Shown: positions 10,567-19,260 of the stretch, in pieces
Position numbering within the stretch: the first letter of the stretch is position 1
Layout: the number at the start of each line of letters is the position of its first letter
NCBI GenBank assembly: GCA_964242335.1
Contig: CAXTAY010000003.1
Span: 124,001-188,000, forward strand
DNA: 64,000 bases
Source of the DNA: Lichenicoccus sp964242335
GTDB lineage: Bacteria > Pseudomonadota > Alphaproteobacteria > Acetobacterales > Acetobacteraceae
Direction: 5' to 3'
Made by a program: the position numbers and the translations under genes
Notes under the pieces: generated by a model
Seen by the model: the letters and a program-made list of their open reading frames with translations, nothing else
Databases searched by the model: none
Told to the model about the DNA's origin: nothing

Positions 10567-12216
10567 ATGTTCAGGCAACTCTTGACCCCGGTGGGCGACA
10601 GCCTCGCGCTGTCGTTCCTGGTCGCCGCGTTGCCGATCGCGCTGGTGCTGGTGATGCTCGGCGTGCTGCGGCGGCCGGCGTGGCAGGCGTCCCTCGGCGG
10701 CCTGCTGCTCGCCTTCGCCATCGCCGTGCTGATCTGGCGCATGCCGCTCCGGCTGGCGCTGGACGCGGTCGCCGCCGGCGTCACCTTCGCGCTGTGGCCG
10801 GTGATGTGGATCGTCTTCAACGCGCTGCTGCTCTACAACATCGCTGTCCTCTCCGGCCGCTTCGATGCCTTCCGCGACTGGGTGCTGGAGCATCTGCCGA
10901 ACGACCGACGGGTGGTGCTGGTGGTCATCGGCTTCTGCTTCGGCTGCCTGCTGGAGGGCATCTCCGGCTTCGGCACCCCGGTCGCCATCACCAGCGCGCT
11001 GCTGATCCTGGTCGGATTCCCGCCGATCGAGGCGCTGACCTTCACCCTCATCTTCAACACGGCACCGGTCGCGTTCGGGGCACTCGGCGCGCCGGTCACC
11101 GTGCTCGGCCAGGTCACCGGCCTGCCGGCGGTGACGCTCGGGGCGATGATCGGGCGGCAGCTGCCGTTCCTGGCGATGCTGCTGCCGTTCTACGTGATGG
11201 CGATCTATGGCGGCCTGCGCTCGGTGCGGGCACTCTGGCCGGTGCTGCTGGTCGCCGGCGGCAGCTTCGCCGTGGCGCAGTTCGTCGCCTCGAACTTCCT
11301 CGACTACGCGCTGACCGACGTCCTCTCCTCGCTGGCGGCACTGCTGCTGACGCTGCTGTTCCTGCGCGTCTGGTCGCCGCGCCCGGATCCCGAGTTCGCC
11401 ATCCCCGTCTCCGTGGTGCGTCCGGTCGGACGGCTGCTCGGCGCGCGCGCCGTGGGCGCCGACGTGGTGCACGAGCCGATCCCGGCTTCGGTGCCGGGCT
11501 GGCAGGGCTGGATCCCCTGGGTGGTGGTCTCGGCGGTGGTGATCGCCTGGACCCACCTGAAGGTCTTCGCCTACGGCCAGCGCCTGATCCCGTGGCCGGG
11601 CCTGCACAACCAGGTGTTCATCAGCCTCTACGGCAAGCCGTACGCCGCGACCTGGGCGTTCCAACCGCTCGCGTCCGGCACCGCGATCCTGCTCTCGGCG
11701 ATCATCACCGCGGCCCTGGTGGGCGTCGGGCCCGGGCGGTTCGCCCACGCGATCGCGCTCACCTGGCGGCAGAGCCGAATCGCGATCCTGACCGTGGCAC
11801 TCATCATCGGGCTGGCCTACCTGATGAACTATTCCGGCCTGAACTACACGCTCGGGCTCGGCGTCGCCTCGGTCGGCATCGTCTTCCCGCTGGTCTCGGC
11901 CTTCCTGGGCTGGGTCGCGGTGTTCCTGTCCGGCAGCGACACCTCCGGCAACGCGCTGTTCGGCAACCTCCAGGTGGTGGCTGCACACCAGCTCGGCCTC
12001 AATCCGGTGCTGATCGCTGCCACCAATTCGTCGGGCGGCGTGATGGGCAAGATGATCTCGCCGCAGAACATCGCCACCGGCGTCTCGGTGACCAGGCTCA
12101 AGGGCCAGGAGGGCGTCGTGTTCGCCCGCACCTTCAAGCACAGCATCGCGCTGACCATCCTCCTCGGGCTGCTGGTGCTGCTGGAGCAGTACGTCGTGCC
12201 TTGGATCATTCCCTAG
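10567..12216 (+). CDS. glcA: L-lactate/glycolate permease (LctP family)
   Basis: A 549-residue integral membrane protein of the lactate permease family, with about 12-14 hydrophobic segments. Family signatures include LEGISGFGTPVAI at about 128-140, GALGAPVTVLGQ and the C-terminal SGSDTSGNALFGNLQ and NSSGGVMGKMISPQNIA. These proton symporters carry lactate or glycolate. Being the last gene of a glycolate oxidation operon, its likely substrate is glycolate, hence the GlcA name over LldP; that choice is inference. The ATG at 10567 has GGGGAGG upstream. The gap before it contains repeated GAGAAACCAAC words. Confidence 0.9.
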   Translation: MFRQLLTPVGDSLALSFLVAALPIALVLVMLGVLRRPAWQASLGGLLLAFAIAVLIWRMPLRLALDAVAAGVTFALWPVMWIVFNALLLYNIAVLSGRFDAFRDWVLEHLPNDRRVVLVVIGFCFGCLLEGISGFGTPVAITSALLILVGFPPIEALTFTLIFNTAPVAFGALGAPVTVLGQVTGLPAVTLGAMIGRQLPFLAMLLPFYVMAIYGGLRSVRALWPVLLVAGGSFAVAQFVASNFLDYALTDVLSSLAALLLTLLFLRVWSPRPDPEFAIPVSVVRPVGRLLGARAVGADVVHEPIPASVPGWQGWIPWVVVSAVVIAWTHLKVFAYGQRLIPWPGLHNQVFISLYGKPYAATWAFQPLASGTAILLSAIITAALVGVGPGRFAHAIALTWRQSRIAILTVALIIGLAYLMNYSGLNYTLGLGVASVGIVFPLVSAFLGWVAVFLSGSDTSGNALFGNLQVVAAHQLGLNPVLIAATNSSGGVMGKMISPQNIATGVSVTRLKGQEGVVFARTFKHSIALTILLGLLVLLEQYVVPWIIP

Positions 12217-12510
12217 CGGCGGAGGAGCAGGCAAGGGCTCTGCCCTCGACCCACTGGGGCCGGCGGCCCCAGACGTCGATTTGTAAAGGACGTGTTTCGA
12301 TGGCTCGGCGATCCACCCTGTGAAGCAGGCGCGGAACCGGGCGCCGGGCTCGCGAACCTGAACCGTCCGGGCGCACGTTAAAACGCTGCCAATCGACGCT
12401 TTCACGTTGCGTTATAGCAATAGAATTGTCATAGCCGTTGCGGTTCCGGTCTAGGCACGCCCCGGACGACGTCCAGCTTCCAGGGTGCCGAACCAAGAGC
12501 GCGCCGAGCC
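12217..12510. other. Gap between the permease and NRPS genes
   Basis: No gene is seen here. The first 60 bases hold a GC-rich hairpin repeat (listed separately). The last 150 bases are AT-richer and contain TTGCGT and TAGAAT boxes near 12410-12428 that could be part of a promoter for the downstream gene, but the match is too loose to call. Confidence 0.4.
12233..12272. repeat. GC-rich dispersed hairpin element, copy 1 (possible terminator)
   Basis: Twenty bases after the permease stop lies a segment matching a second copy at 15774-15801. Both contain AGGGC-CTGCCCT-GACCC-CTGGGGCC with few changes. Here an 8-bp perfect hairpin, CTGGGGCC-GGC-GGCCCCAG, spans 12254-12272. There is no long T tract. 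It could end transcription of the glycolate operon or be a REP-like element. Confidence 0.5.
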
Positions 12511-15500
12511 ATGAACCAGATGTCGCAGACCGCAGATCGGTATCCGACGATCGTCGGCGACGTCCCGCTCTCCCTGGTCTCGCCCGATCCTGCGCCGCCG
12601 ACCGCGGCTCCGGACGGTTGCCGCGCGGACAGCTTCGCCCTGACCGATGCGTGCACGCAAGCGCTGCGCTTGCTCTGCCTGCGTGAGCAGGCCGGCTTCG
12701 ACATGCTGCTGCTGGCCGGCTTCACGGCGCTGCTGCACCGCCGCCTCGCGCAGGACGAGGTTGCCCTCGCCGGCCTGACCGCGCGGCGTCCGCGACGATC
12801 CGGCGACGCGCCGGTCTGGCTCCGCGTCGCCCTGCGCACCGCGCCGTCCGCCGACCTGTCGTTCCGCGACCACCTCGCGCAGCTGCGCTGCGCGGTGCGC
12901 GACGCGCTCGACCTCCCGGTGCTGTCTCCCGTGCCGGAGGCGGCCGAGCCGGGCGGCCGGCGTCGCCCGCCCCGCATCTCGTTCCTGATCGCGGGCGGGG
13001 AGGCACCATCCGACGGCCCGTTCGTCGCAGCCGGGATCGACCTCCACCTGGAGCCGGAGCAAACGCCGGAACGCCTCGGCGGCCGGCTGTTCTACCGTCC
13101 GGAAATGTTCGAGGCCGACGCGATCCAGGACATGATCGACCAGCTGGTCACGCTGCTGCAGGGCGCTGCCGACGATCCCGACTGTCCGCTCGGCGCCCTG
13201 CCGCTGCTGAGCGAGGCGGCGTCACGCCGGATGCGAACGGAGTGGGACACCGCGCGCCCGCTGCCGGAGACGACCCTGCACGCAGCCTTCGCGCTTCAGC
13301 TGGCACGCACACCCGATGCGCCGGCGGTCGAGTGCGAGGGGCAGGCCTGGAGCTATCGCGAGCTCGACCGCAGGTCGCGCCAGCTATCTTCCTGCCTGGT
13401 CGCGTCGGGTGCCGGCCCCGGAACGGTGGTGGCGCTGTGCGTCGATCGGTCGCACGACATGGTGGCTGGGCTGCTCGCGATCCTCAGGACCGGCGCCGCC
13501 TATCTACCGCTGGATCCGGCGATGCCGCCGACGCGGCTGGCGCTGATCGCCGAGGATGCTCGCCCCACGGTGCTGCTGACGACGAGTGCGCTGCAGGCGA
13601 GGCTGCCGGACATCGATGCCCGGATCGTCCTCGCCGAGGAGGCCGATCCTGTCCGGGAAGTCGCGCTCGCGGCCGATGCCGCGACGGATCCCGCGAGCCT
13701 CGCCTACGTCCTCTACACGTCGGGCTCCACCGGGCGGCCGAAGGGCGTCGAGGTGCCGCATCGCGCGGTCATCAACCTGCTGGCCGCGATGCGGCGCGAA
13801 CCCGGCTTCGATGTCGCCGACTCGCTGCTCGCGGTGACCACCGTCTCGTTCGACATCGCCGTGCTCGAGCTGTTCCTGCCGCTGCTGAGCGGCGGCCGCC
13901 TGGTGCTGGCCACCCGTGACATCGCCCTCGACCCGAGGCGGCTGGCGGCCCTGCTGCGCCAATCGCGCTGCACCGTGATGCAGGCAACGCCAGCCACCTG
14001 GCGCGGGCTGCTCGAGATCGGGTGGGGCGGCGACCCCGATCTGCGCATCCTCTGCGGCGGCGAGGCGATGCCGCGCGATCTCGCCGACAGGCTGCTGCCG
14101 CGCTGTGCTGCGCTGTGGAACCTGTACGGACCCACCGAGACCACCATCTGGTCGACGATCCACAGGGTCTCCCCGGGACCGGATCCGGTTCCCGTCGGCC
14201 GGGCGATCGACAACACCCGGACCTACCTGGTGGACCAGCGCGGCGCCCTGGTGCCGGACGGGGTCGTCGGCGAGCTGCTGATCGGCGGCATCGGCGTGGC
14301 GTGCGGCTACCGCGGCAACCCGGCGCTGACCGCGGAACGGTTCTTCGAAAGCCCGTTCGAAGCGAGAGAGCGCGTCTACCGTACCGGCGACCTGGTCCGG
14401 CGCCGCCGCGACGGGGCGATCGAGTGGCTCGCCCGCGCCGACAGCCAGATCAAGATACGCGGCTTCCGGATCGAGGCACAGGAGATCGAGGGCGTGCTGG
14501 AGCGCCATCCGGACGTCCTGTCCGCTGCGGTAAAGGCGTGGCCGGACGCGTCAGGGCAGCTGGCGCTGGCCGCCTACCTTGTGACACGGACCGGCGCGTT
14601 GCCGGAGCTGAAGCCGCTGCGTGCGTTCCTGCGGTGCGAGCTGCCGGACTACATGGTCCCGGCGCGCTACCTCCCGCTCGCGGCCCTGCCGCTGACGCCG
14701 AGCCGCAAGCTGGATCGCAACGCCCTGCCGAAGCCGGACCAGCCCGCTGCGGGATCGGGCGACTCCGTTCCCGTCGGCGCGCGCGAGTGCCAGCTGGCCG
14801 CGCTGTGGGAGGAGCTTCTCGATCTCCGGGACGTGCGCCGGCACGACAGCTTCTTCGATCTCGGCGGCGACTCGCTGCAGGCGGTGACCTTGCTCGTGCG
14901 GATCGAGGCCCAGTTCGACCGGCGGCTCACCCTGGCCGCGCTGTTCCAGACGCCCACGATCGCCAGCATGGCGGCGCTGCTGGACCAGGCCGAGGGCGAG
15001 ACGGCGCTGCCGCTGGTGGCCGCGATTCAGCCGGAAGGCTCTCGGCCGCCGCTGTTCTGGATCGATGGCGGTCCGATGTTCCTGCCGCTGTCACGGGCCC
15101 TGGGCTCGGATCAGCCCTTCTTTGGCGTGACGCTGAACCCGGCCGAGCTGCAGCAGGTCGGGCCGCAGCCGGATCTCCAGACCATCGCGCGTCATCTGGT
15201 GCGGACCCTGCGCACGCTCCAGCCCGACGGCCCCTATCTCCTCGGCGGCTACTGCGCCGGCGGCGTGCTGGCCTACGAGGTGGCATCGCAGCTGGCCGAT
15301 GCCGGCCAGGAGGTGCCCCTGCTGTGCCTGATCGACGCCCAGAACCCGGTCGATTTCCGGCGCATCGGCAGCCCCATGGTCGAGTTCGCCAGGCTTCGTC
15401 ACCACCTCGACGCCGCCTTGCGCGCCGGCACCGGGACACGCTGGCGCTACCTCTCCAAGCATGCCGGCTCCGCCTACCGGCGCATCCTGTCGCGCGCGCC

Positions 15501-15804
15501 CTGGCGCTCGGTGATGACCAGCGAGCCCTTCACCCTGGGCGAGATCATGCAGCCTGCCGCCGACGCTCATCGGCCGCGGCCGTATGCCGGAACGGTGGCG
15601 CTGTTCCAGGCACGGCGTCCGAAGCAGCTGGACCTTCGGCCGGGCTGGGCGAAGGTCGTCACCGGTCCGCTGCTCTGCCACGAGTTCCCGGGGGCGCACG
15701 GCACCATGCTGGAGCATCCGCAGGTGCTCGAGCTCGGCCGGCTGATGGGCGGCTGCCTCGATCGGGTGAGGCCAGGGCCCTGCCCTGGACCCGCTGGGGC
15801 CTGA
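12511..15804 (+). CDS. NRPS-like protein: half C domain, A (Gly-type code), PCP, thioesterase
   Basis: A 1097-residue single-module enzyme. Residues 45-240 resemble only the C-terminal half of a condensation domain; no HHxxxDG motif is present. The adenylation domain (about 255-740) has YTSGSTGRPKG at about 400, NLYGPTETT at 536, YRTGDLVR at 623 and an A10 Lys in SRKLDRNALP. Read against GrsA, the specificity residues are D-I-L-Q-L-G-L-I-W-K, which I recall as a glycine code. The carrier site is LGGDSLQAV (Ser at about 786). The thioesterase (about 830-1070) has GGYCAGG, with Cys replacing the usual Ser. No phosphopantetheinyl transferase or tailoring gene is adjacent. The C-terminal residues are encoded within a hairpin repeat. 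The product is unknown. Confidence 0.88.
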   Translation: MNQMSQTADRYPTIVGDVPLSLVSPDPAPPTAAPDGCRADSFALTDACTQALRLLCLREQAGFDMLLLAGFTALLHRRLAQDEVALAGLTARRPRRSGDAPVWLRVALRTAPSADLSFRDHLAQLRCAVRDALDLPVLSPVPEAAEPGGRRRPPRISFLIAGGEAPSDGPFVAAGIDLHLEPEQTPERLGGRLFYRPEMFEADAIQDMIDQLVTLLQGAADDPDCPLGALPLLSEAASRRMRTEWDTARPLPETTLHAAFALQLARTPDAPAVECEGQAWSYRELDRRSRQLSSCLVASGAGPGTVVALCVDRSHDMVAGLLAILRTGAAYLPLDPAMPPTRLALIAEDARPTVLLTTSALQARLPDIDARIVLAEEADPVREVALAADAATDPASLAYVLYTSGSTGRPKGVEVPHRAVINLLAAMRREPGFDVADSLLAVTTVSFDIAVLELFLPLLSGGRLVLATRDIALDPRRLAALLRQSRCTVMQATPATWRGLLEIGWGGDPDLRILCGGEAMPRDLADRLLPRCAALWNLYGPTETTIWSTIHRVSPGPDPVPVGRAIDNTRTYLVDQRGALVPDGVVGELLIGGIGVACGYRGNPALTAERFFESPFEARERVYRTGDLVRRRRDGAIEWLARADSQIKIRGFRIEAQEIEGVLERHPDVLSAAVKAWPDASGQLALAAYLVTRTGALPELKPLRAFLRCELPDYMVPARYLPLAALPLTPSRKLDRNALPKPDQPAAGSGDSVPVGARECQLAALWEELLDLRDVRRHDSFFDLGGDSLQAVTLLVRIEAQFDRRLTLAALFQTPTIASMAALLDQAEGETALPLVAAIQPEGSRPPLFWIDGGPMFLPLSRALGSDQPFFGVTLNPAELQQVGPQPDLQTIARHLVRTLRTLQPDGPYLLGGYCAGGVLAYEVASQLADAGQEVPLLCLIDAQNPVDFRRIGSPMVEFARLRHHLDAALRAGTGTRWRYLSKHAGSAYRRILSRAPWRSVMTSEPFTLGEIMQPAADAHRPRPYAGTVALFQARRPKQLDLRPGWAKVVTGPLLCHEFPGAHGTMLEHPQVLELGRLMGGCLDRVRPGPCPGPAGA

Positions 15805-15817
15805 GGTCCCGGGCCCC
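15772..15817. repeat. GC-rich dispersed hairpin element, copy 2 (between convergent genes)
   Basis: A perfect 7-bp hairpin, CCAGGGC-CCT-GCCCTGG (15772-15788), is followed by GGGGCC (15796-15801) pairing with GGCCCC (15812-15817). The element overlaps the last codons and stop of the NRPS gene and lies 12 bp from the end of the convergent glycosyltransferase gene. It is similar to the copy at 12233-12272 and could act as a two-way terminator. Confidence 0.55.
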
Positions 15818-15828
15818 GAGACGGCGGG

Positions 15829-17295
15829 TCAAGGCCCGGAGGCTTTGCTCGCGGTCGCACCGACTCCCAGCCGTTCCTGGACGCCCCAGGATCGCGTGCC
15901 GCGCAGGAACGCCAGCCATCCGAGTGCGGCACCGGAATGCCGCAGCAGCTGGAAGCTGAACGGCTCCAGCAGCGCCGCCAGGATCGCCGGGAGCAGTCCG
16001 GTGCCGGGCGTGGCATCGATCCAGCGCCGGTAGACCCGCAGCGACCAGAGGTGGAAGGCGAGGTCGATGACGATCTTGACCCCGATCGCCTCGGCGATCA
16101 GGCGCACGATGCCGATCTGGCCGGTGGCCAGGTAGCCGAACAGCAGCACCACCCCGGTCAGCCCGTACAGCGGCTGCAGCGTGTCGATCGCCTTGACCGG
16201 GAGCATGGCGGTGCCGAGCCGGCCGTAGCGCGGGTTGCCGACCATGTGGCGATACCAGAGCTGCGTCTGGAGGAAGCCGCCGAACCAGCGACGGCGCTGC
16301 CGCAGGAAGGCGCCGGCCGTGCTCGGCGCGTCGGTTCGCGCGCGCGCGCTGCCGACGACGCCGGTGTGCCACACCTCGCCGCGCCGGCCGGCCTGATCGC
16401 GCAGGCGGTGGGTCAGCTCGTAATCCTCGACCAGGCAGTCCGGGTCGAAGCCGCCCACGGCGAGCAGCGCTCGTCGTCGGTAGCAGGCGAACGCGCCTGA
16501 GATCAGCAGCAGGCCGCCCACCCGCATCCAGGCGTAGCGCGAGAGGAAATTGCGCACGTACTCGTAGGTCTGGAACCACTGCAGCAACTGCGCCTGCGAC
16601 GAGGGACCGCATACCGGCGTCAGCACCCCCGTCGCCGCCACCAGCGCCGGGTCGGCGGCGAAGGCGTCGCGCATCGCCCGCAGCGCCCCCGGCTCGAGCA
16701 GCGTGTCGGCATCGACCGTGAGCACCAGCTCGGTGTCGATCAGGGCGCAGGCGACGTTCAGCGCGCGTGCCTTGCCGCCGTGCGGCAGGCGCAACCAGCG
16801 CAAGGTCGGACAGGCCCTACTCGGCTCGCTCAACGCGCCCGGCGAAGGGACCAGACCGTACCGGTCCTGCAGCAGGCTCGCCGTCGCATCGTTCGAGCCG
16901 TCGTCTGCGATCACGATCGTCTGCGCGGGATGGGTTTGGGCGAGCAGGGCCGCGAGCGTGACCGGCAGGCTCGCCGCCTCGTTATGCGCGGCCACCAGGA
17001 CGGCGACCGGCGGCAGCCGGCCCTCCGGGGCGCAGGCCTTGCCCGGGCGCAGCAGCGTCAGCGTCTGCCAGAACACGAAGGCGAGCAGCAGCGTGTCGTA
17101 GACGATGTAGGCGAGGCCGGCGGACCAGGCGAACAACCCGCCGCCGTGGAACGCGCGCGCGACCAGCAGCACCCAGAGCAGCAGCGCGCCGCCGTGGATC
17201 AGGGTGCTGCGCAGCGGCGTCGGCGGCGCATCGAACCGCGGCGAGGTGACCCGCCTGATCTGCGCCAGCTCCTGCTCGATCGCCGCGGCTTCCAT
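15829..17295 (-). CDS. Membrane-bound processive glycosyltransferase, family 2
   Basis: An inner-membrane GT2 enzyme of the cellulose/hyaluronan/poly-GlcNAc synthase type. Counted from the upstream ATG at 17346, transmembrane segments lie at about 48-65 and 73-99. Catalytic motifs are AAHNEAASLP (119-128), DDGSND (148-153), DADT (212-215), VED (306-308) and QRRRWF (350-355). Two or three more membrane segments follow at the C-terminus. I prefer ATG 17295 (488 residues), which has GAGGA five bases upstream; ATG 17346 adds 17 residues without a ribosome site. It is convergent with the NRPS-like gene and divergent from cytochrome b561. The polymer or lipid made is unknown. Confidence 0.85.
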   Translation of the reverse strand: MEAAAIEQELAQIRRVTSPRFDAPPTPLRSTLIHGGALLLWVLLVARAFHGGGLFAWSAGLAYIVYDTLLLAFVFWQTLTLLRPGKACAPEGRLPPVAVLVAAHNEAASLPVTLAALLAQTHPAQTIVIADDGSNDATASLLQDRYGLVPSPGALSEPSRACPTLRWLRLPHGGKARALNVACALIDTELVLTVDADTLLEPGALRAMRDAFAADPALVAATGVLTPVCGPSSQAQLLQWFQTYEYVRNFLSRYAWMRVGGLLLISGAFACYRRRALLAVGGFDPDCLVEDYELTHRLRDQAGRRGEVWHTGVVGSARARTDAPSTAGAFLRQRRRWFGGFLQTQLWYRHMVGNPRYGRLGTAMLPVKAIDTLQPLYGLTGVVLLFGYLATGQIGIVRLIAEAIGVKIVIDLAFHLWSLRVYRRWIDATPGTGLLPAILAALLEPFSFQLLRHSGAALGWLAFLRGTRSWGVQERLGVGATASKASGP

Positions 17296-17384
17296 GGGTT
17301 CCTCGTGGCGCTTTGCACCGCTGAGCCGGTCGGGCATCGTCCGCATCGCGGCGGTGCGTGGCCGCCAGGGGAGTGGCGGGTGCC

Positions 17385-18014
17385 ATGGACGTTGTCAATC
17401 AAGACACCCGGCGATACACCCGGACCGCGATGCTGCTGCACTGGCTCGTCGCCGTCCTGATCATCGGCAACGTCGTGCTGGTCTGGGTGATCGGCTGGTT
17501 TCCCGATGCGCTGGTGCGGCCGGCCATCGACACCCACAAATCGATCGGCATCACCGTGCTCGGACTGGTGCTGCTGCGTGTGCTATGGCGGCTGTCGCAT
17601 CGCCCGCCTCCGCTGCCGCGCTCCTACCCGAGGGTCGAGCGGGTCGGCGCCCAGGCGGCCCACCTGCTGCTCTACGCCCTCATTCTCGGCCTGCCGATCT
17701 CGGGCTGGATCCACGACTCCGCCTTCAAGGATGCGGCGGCCCACCCGCTGCGCCTGTTCGGCCTGGTGCCGTGGCCGCGCATCGCCCCGATCATGGCGCT
17801 CGACCCGATCACCAAGGCACACGTGCATACGGTCTGGTACACGGTGCACAGCTATCTCGGCTACGCGCTGTACGGGCTGCTGGCGCTGCATGTGCTGGGC
17901 GCGCTGAAGCACCAGTTCGTGGACAGGAAGCCGGAGTTCGCCCGTATGCTGCCGCTGCGCCGCGCCCCGCCGGCGGACCGCATCGCATCCGGCATCGCTC
18001 GCGGCGGACCCTGA
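17385..18014 (+). CDS. Cytochrome b561 family protein
   Basis: A 209-residue four-helix membrane cytochrome of the bacterial b561/CybB type, which moves electrons between quinone and other carriers. Hydrophobic helices are at about 15-37, 50-68, 90-110 and 150-175. Candidate haem-ligand histidines are in MLLHWLVA, DTHKSIG and LLALHVLGALKHQF. ATG 17385 has GGGGAG upstream; a GTG 27 bases earlier is an alternative. It is divergent from the glycosyltransferase gene, and no operon partner is seen. Confidence 0.88.
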   Translation: MDVVNQDTRRYTRTAMLLHWLVAVLIIGNVVLVWVIGWFPDALVRPAIDTHKSIGITVLGLVLLRVLWRLSHRPPPLPRSYPRVERVGAQAAHLLLYALILGLPISGWIHDSAFKDAAAHPLRLFGLVPWPRIAPIMALDPITKAHVHTVWYTVHSYLGYALYGLLALHVLGALKHQFVDRKPEFARMLPLRRAPPADRIASGIARGGP

Positions 18015-18088
18015 GACGATCCGCGGCCAGACACCCGATCACGAACGCGTCGAGCCGATGACCTGGGCCATCCGGTGAGCAGGTCGTC

Positions 18089-18133
18089 CGGGTCCGCCCG
18101 CGCTTCCGTGCCCGGGTCCGCCCTCGCTTCCGT
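18089..18133. repeat. 21-bp tandem direct repeat
   Basis: Two copies of a 21-base unit beginning CGGGTCCGCCC and ending CTTCCGT (18089-18109 and 18113-18133) differ at one position and have a 24-base period. They lie in the gap between cytochrome b561 and the small gene on the other strand. No function is evident. Confidence 0.7.
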
Positions 18134-18151
18134 CCTGGCGCGGCGTCGACG

Positions 18152-18394
18152 TCAGGAGAGCCGGTCGCCCTCGATGAGGATGCGCTCGTACAGCGCGTAG
18201 GCGGTCTTCACCCGCTCGTAGAACTCTTCCTCCTCGGCATCGTGGAGTGCGTCATCGACCAGGCGCGACATGATCACGCCGATCCGCGACAGCTCCGTCT
18301 GCTCGAGCGTCCACACTGCCTCGCGCAGCATGCGCAGGCTCTTCTCCCGCCGCCGGGGAAAGGGGATGACGTTGAGACCGGTGAAAGCCGACAT
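18152..18394 (-). CDS. Small hypothetical protein (80 aa), acidic C-terminal half
   Basis: The frame from ATG 18394 gives 80 residues beginning MSAFTGLNVIPFPRRREKSL. It is predicted mostly helical with an acidic run DDALHDAEEEEFYERV and no membrane segment. A good ribosome site (AGAGGAAG) precedes the start. The start codon and ribosome site lie in a perfect 10-bp stem-loop (18393-18421), which supports a real and regulated gene. I do not recognise a family. Neighbours (b561 ahead, enoyl-CoA hydratase behind) give no clear hint. Confidence 0.6.
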   Translation of the reverse strand: MSAFTGLNVIPFPRRREKSLRMLREAVWTLEQTELSRIGVIMSRLVDDALHDAEEEEFYERVKTAYALYERILIEGDRLS

Positions 18395-18421
18395 GATGCA
18401 CTTCCTCTCTCAGTGCATCAT
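18393..18421 (-). promoter_or_regulatory. Stem-loop holding the ribosome binding site of the 80-aa gene
   Basis: On the minus strand the sequence reads ATGATGCACT, then GAGAGAGGA, then AGTGCATCAT. The two 10-base arms (18421-18412 and 18402-18393) are perfect complements. The 9-base loop is the purine-rich Shine-Dalgarno, and the last two stem bases are the AT of the start codon. This could control translation initiation, or be a protein operator on DNA. Confidence 0.6.
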
Positions 18422-18444
18422 CGGCCATAGTCGTTGAAAGCTGG

Positions 18445-19260
18445 TTAAGGCTGCGCCTGCGGATAAATATTCTCGCCAGCCGCCTGCCCCGGCGGCTCGA
18501 CACGCGGCGTGCGGCGTGCGGCGAACCCCGCGAAGGCTGCACGTGCCTCGTGGCTCGCCAGCTGTCGGTGGAAGATTTCGCTCTCGACCGCCAGCCGTGC
18601 GGCGATCGCGTCGCGGTCGCGCATCAGGCGTTTCGTCGCGCGGACCGCCTCCGGCGCCTTCGCGGCGAGCGCGCACGCCGCCGCCCGCGCGTGCGGCAGC
18701 AGTTCCGCCTGCGCGAGCACGCGATTCGCCAGTCCGAGTGTCAGCGCATCGTGCGCCGACAGGCTTTCGCCCAGCGCGAACATCGCGAAAGCGCGTGCAT
18801 GACCGATCCGGGCGGGAAGCAGCAGGCTCGACGCCGCCTCCGGCACCAGGGCGAGGTCGACGAACGGCGTGGAAAGGATCGCGGTCTCGCTCAGGTAGAC
18901 GAGGTCGCAGTGCAGCAGCAGCGTCGTCCCCACCCCGACCGCAGGCCCTTCGACCGCGGCGACGACCGGGCGGTCCAGCCGGCTCAGGGCGTCGAGGAAC
19001 CGGTGGACCTGCAGGTCGGCGCGCTTCAGCTCGCCGCTCGCGATGCGGACGAAGTCGCCCACGTCGTTTCCCGCCGTGAACGCGCCGCCGTTTCCCGTGA
19101 TCAGGACGCAGCGCACGGCCTCCTCGGCCGCCGCGCGTTCCAGCGCATCCGCCATCGCGCCGTACATCGCATTCGTCAGCGCGTTCCGCTTGTCCGGCCG
19201 GTCGAGGCAGATCGAGAGCACGCCGTCCTGCAGCGAGACCGCTAGAAAATCCGTCGCCAT
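18445..19260 (-). CDS. Enoyl-CoA hydratase/isomerase family protein
   Basis: A 271-residue crotonase-fold protein. The oxyanion-hole segments TAGNDVGDF (about 60-68) and VEGPAVGVGTTLLLHCDLV (about 101-119) are visible. Members hydrate or isomerise enoyl-CoA thioesters, usually in fatty acid or aromatic acid breakdown. The pattern TPFVDLALVPEAASSLLLP is common in uncharacterised paralogues of the FadB1x type. Its ATG overlaps the stop of the nitronate monooxygenase gene by one base (TGATG), so the pair is co-translated. The exact substrate is unknown. Confidence 0.9.
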   Translation of the reverse strand: MATDFLAVSLQDGVLSICLDRPDKRNALTNAMYGAMADALERAAAEEAVRCVLITGNGGAFTAGNDVGDFVRIASGELKRADLQVHRFLDALSRLDRPVVAAVEGPAVGVGTTLLLHCDLVYLSETAILSTPFVDLALVPEAASSLLLPARIGHARAFAMFALGESLSAHDALTLGLANRVLAQAELLPHARAAACALAAKAPEAVRATKRLMRDRDAIAARLAVESEIFHRQLASHEARAAFAGFAARRTPRVEPPGQAAGENIYPQAQP

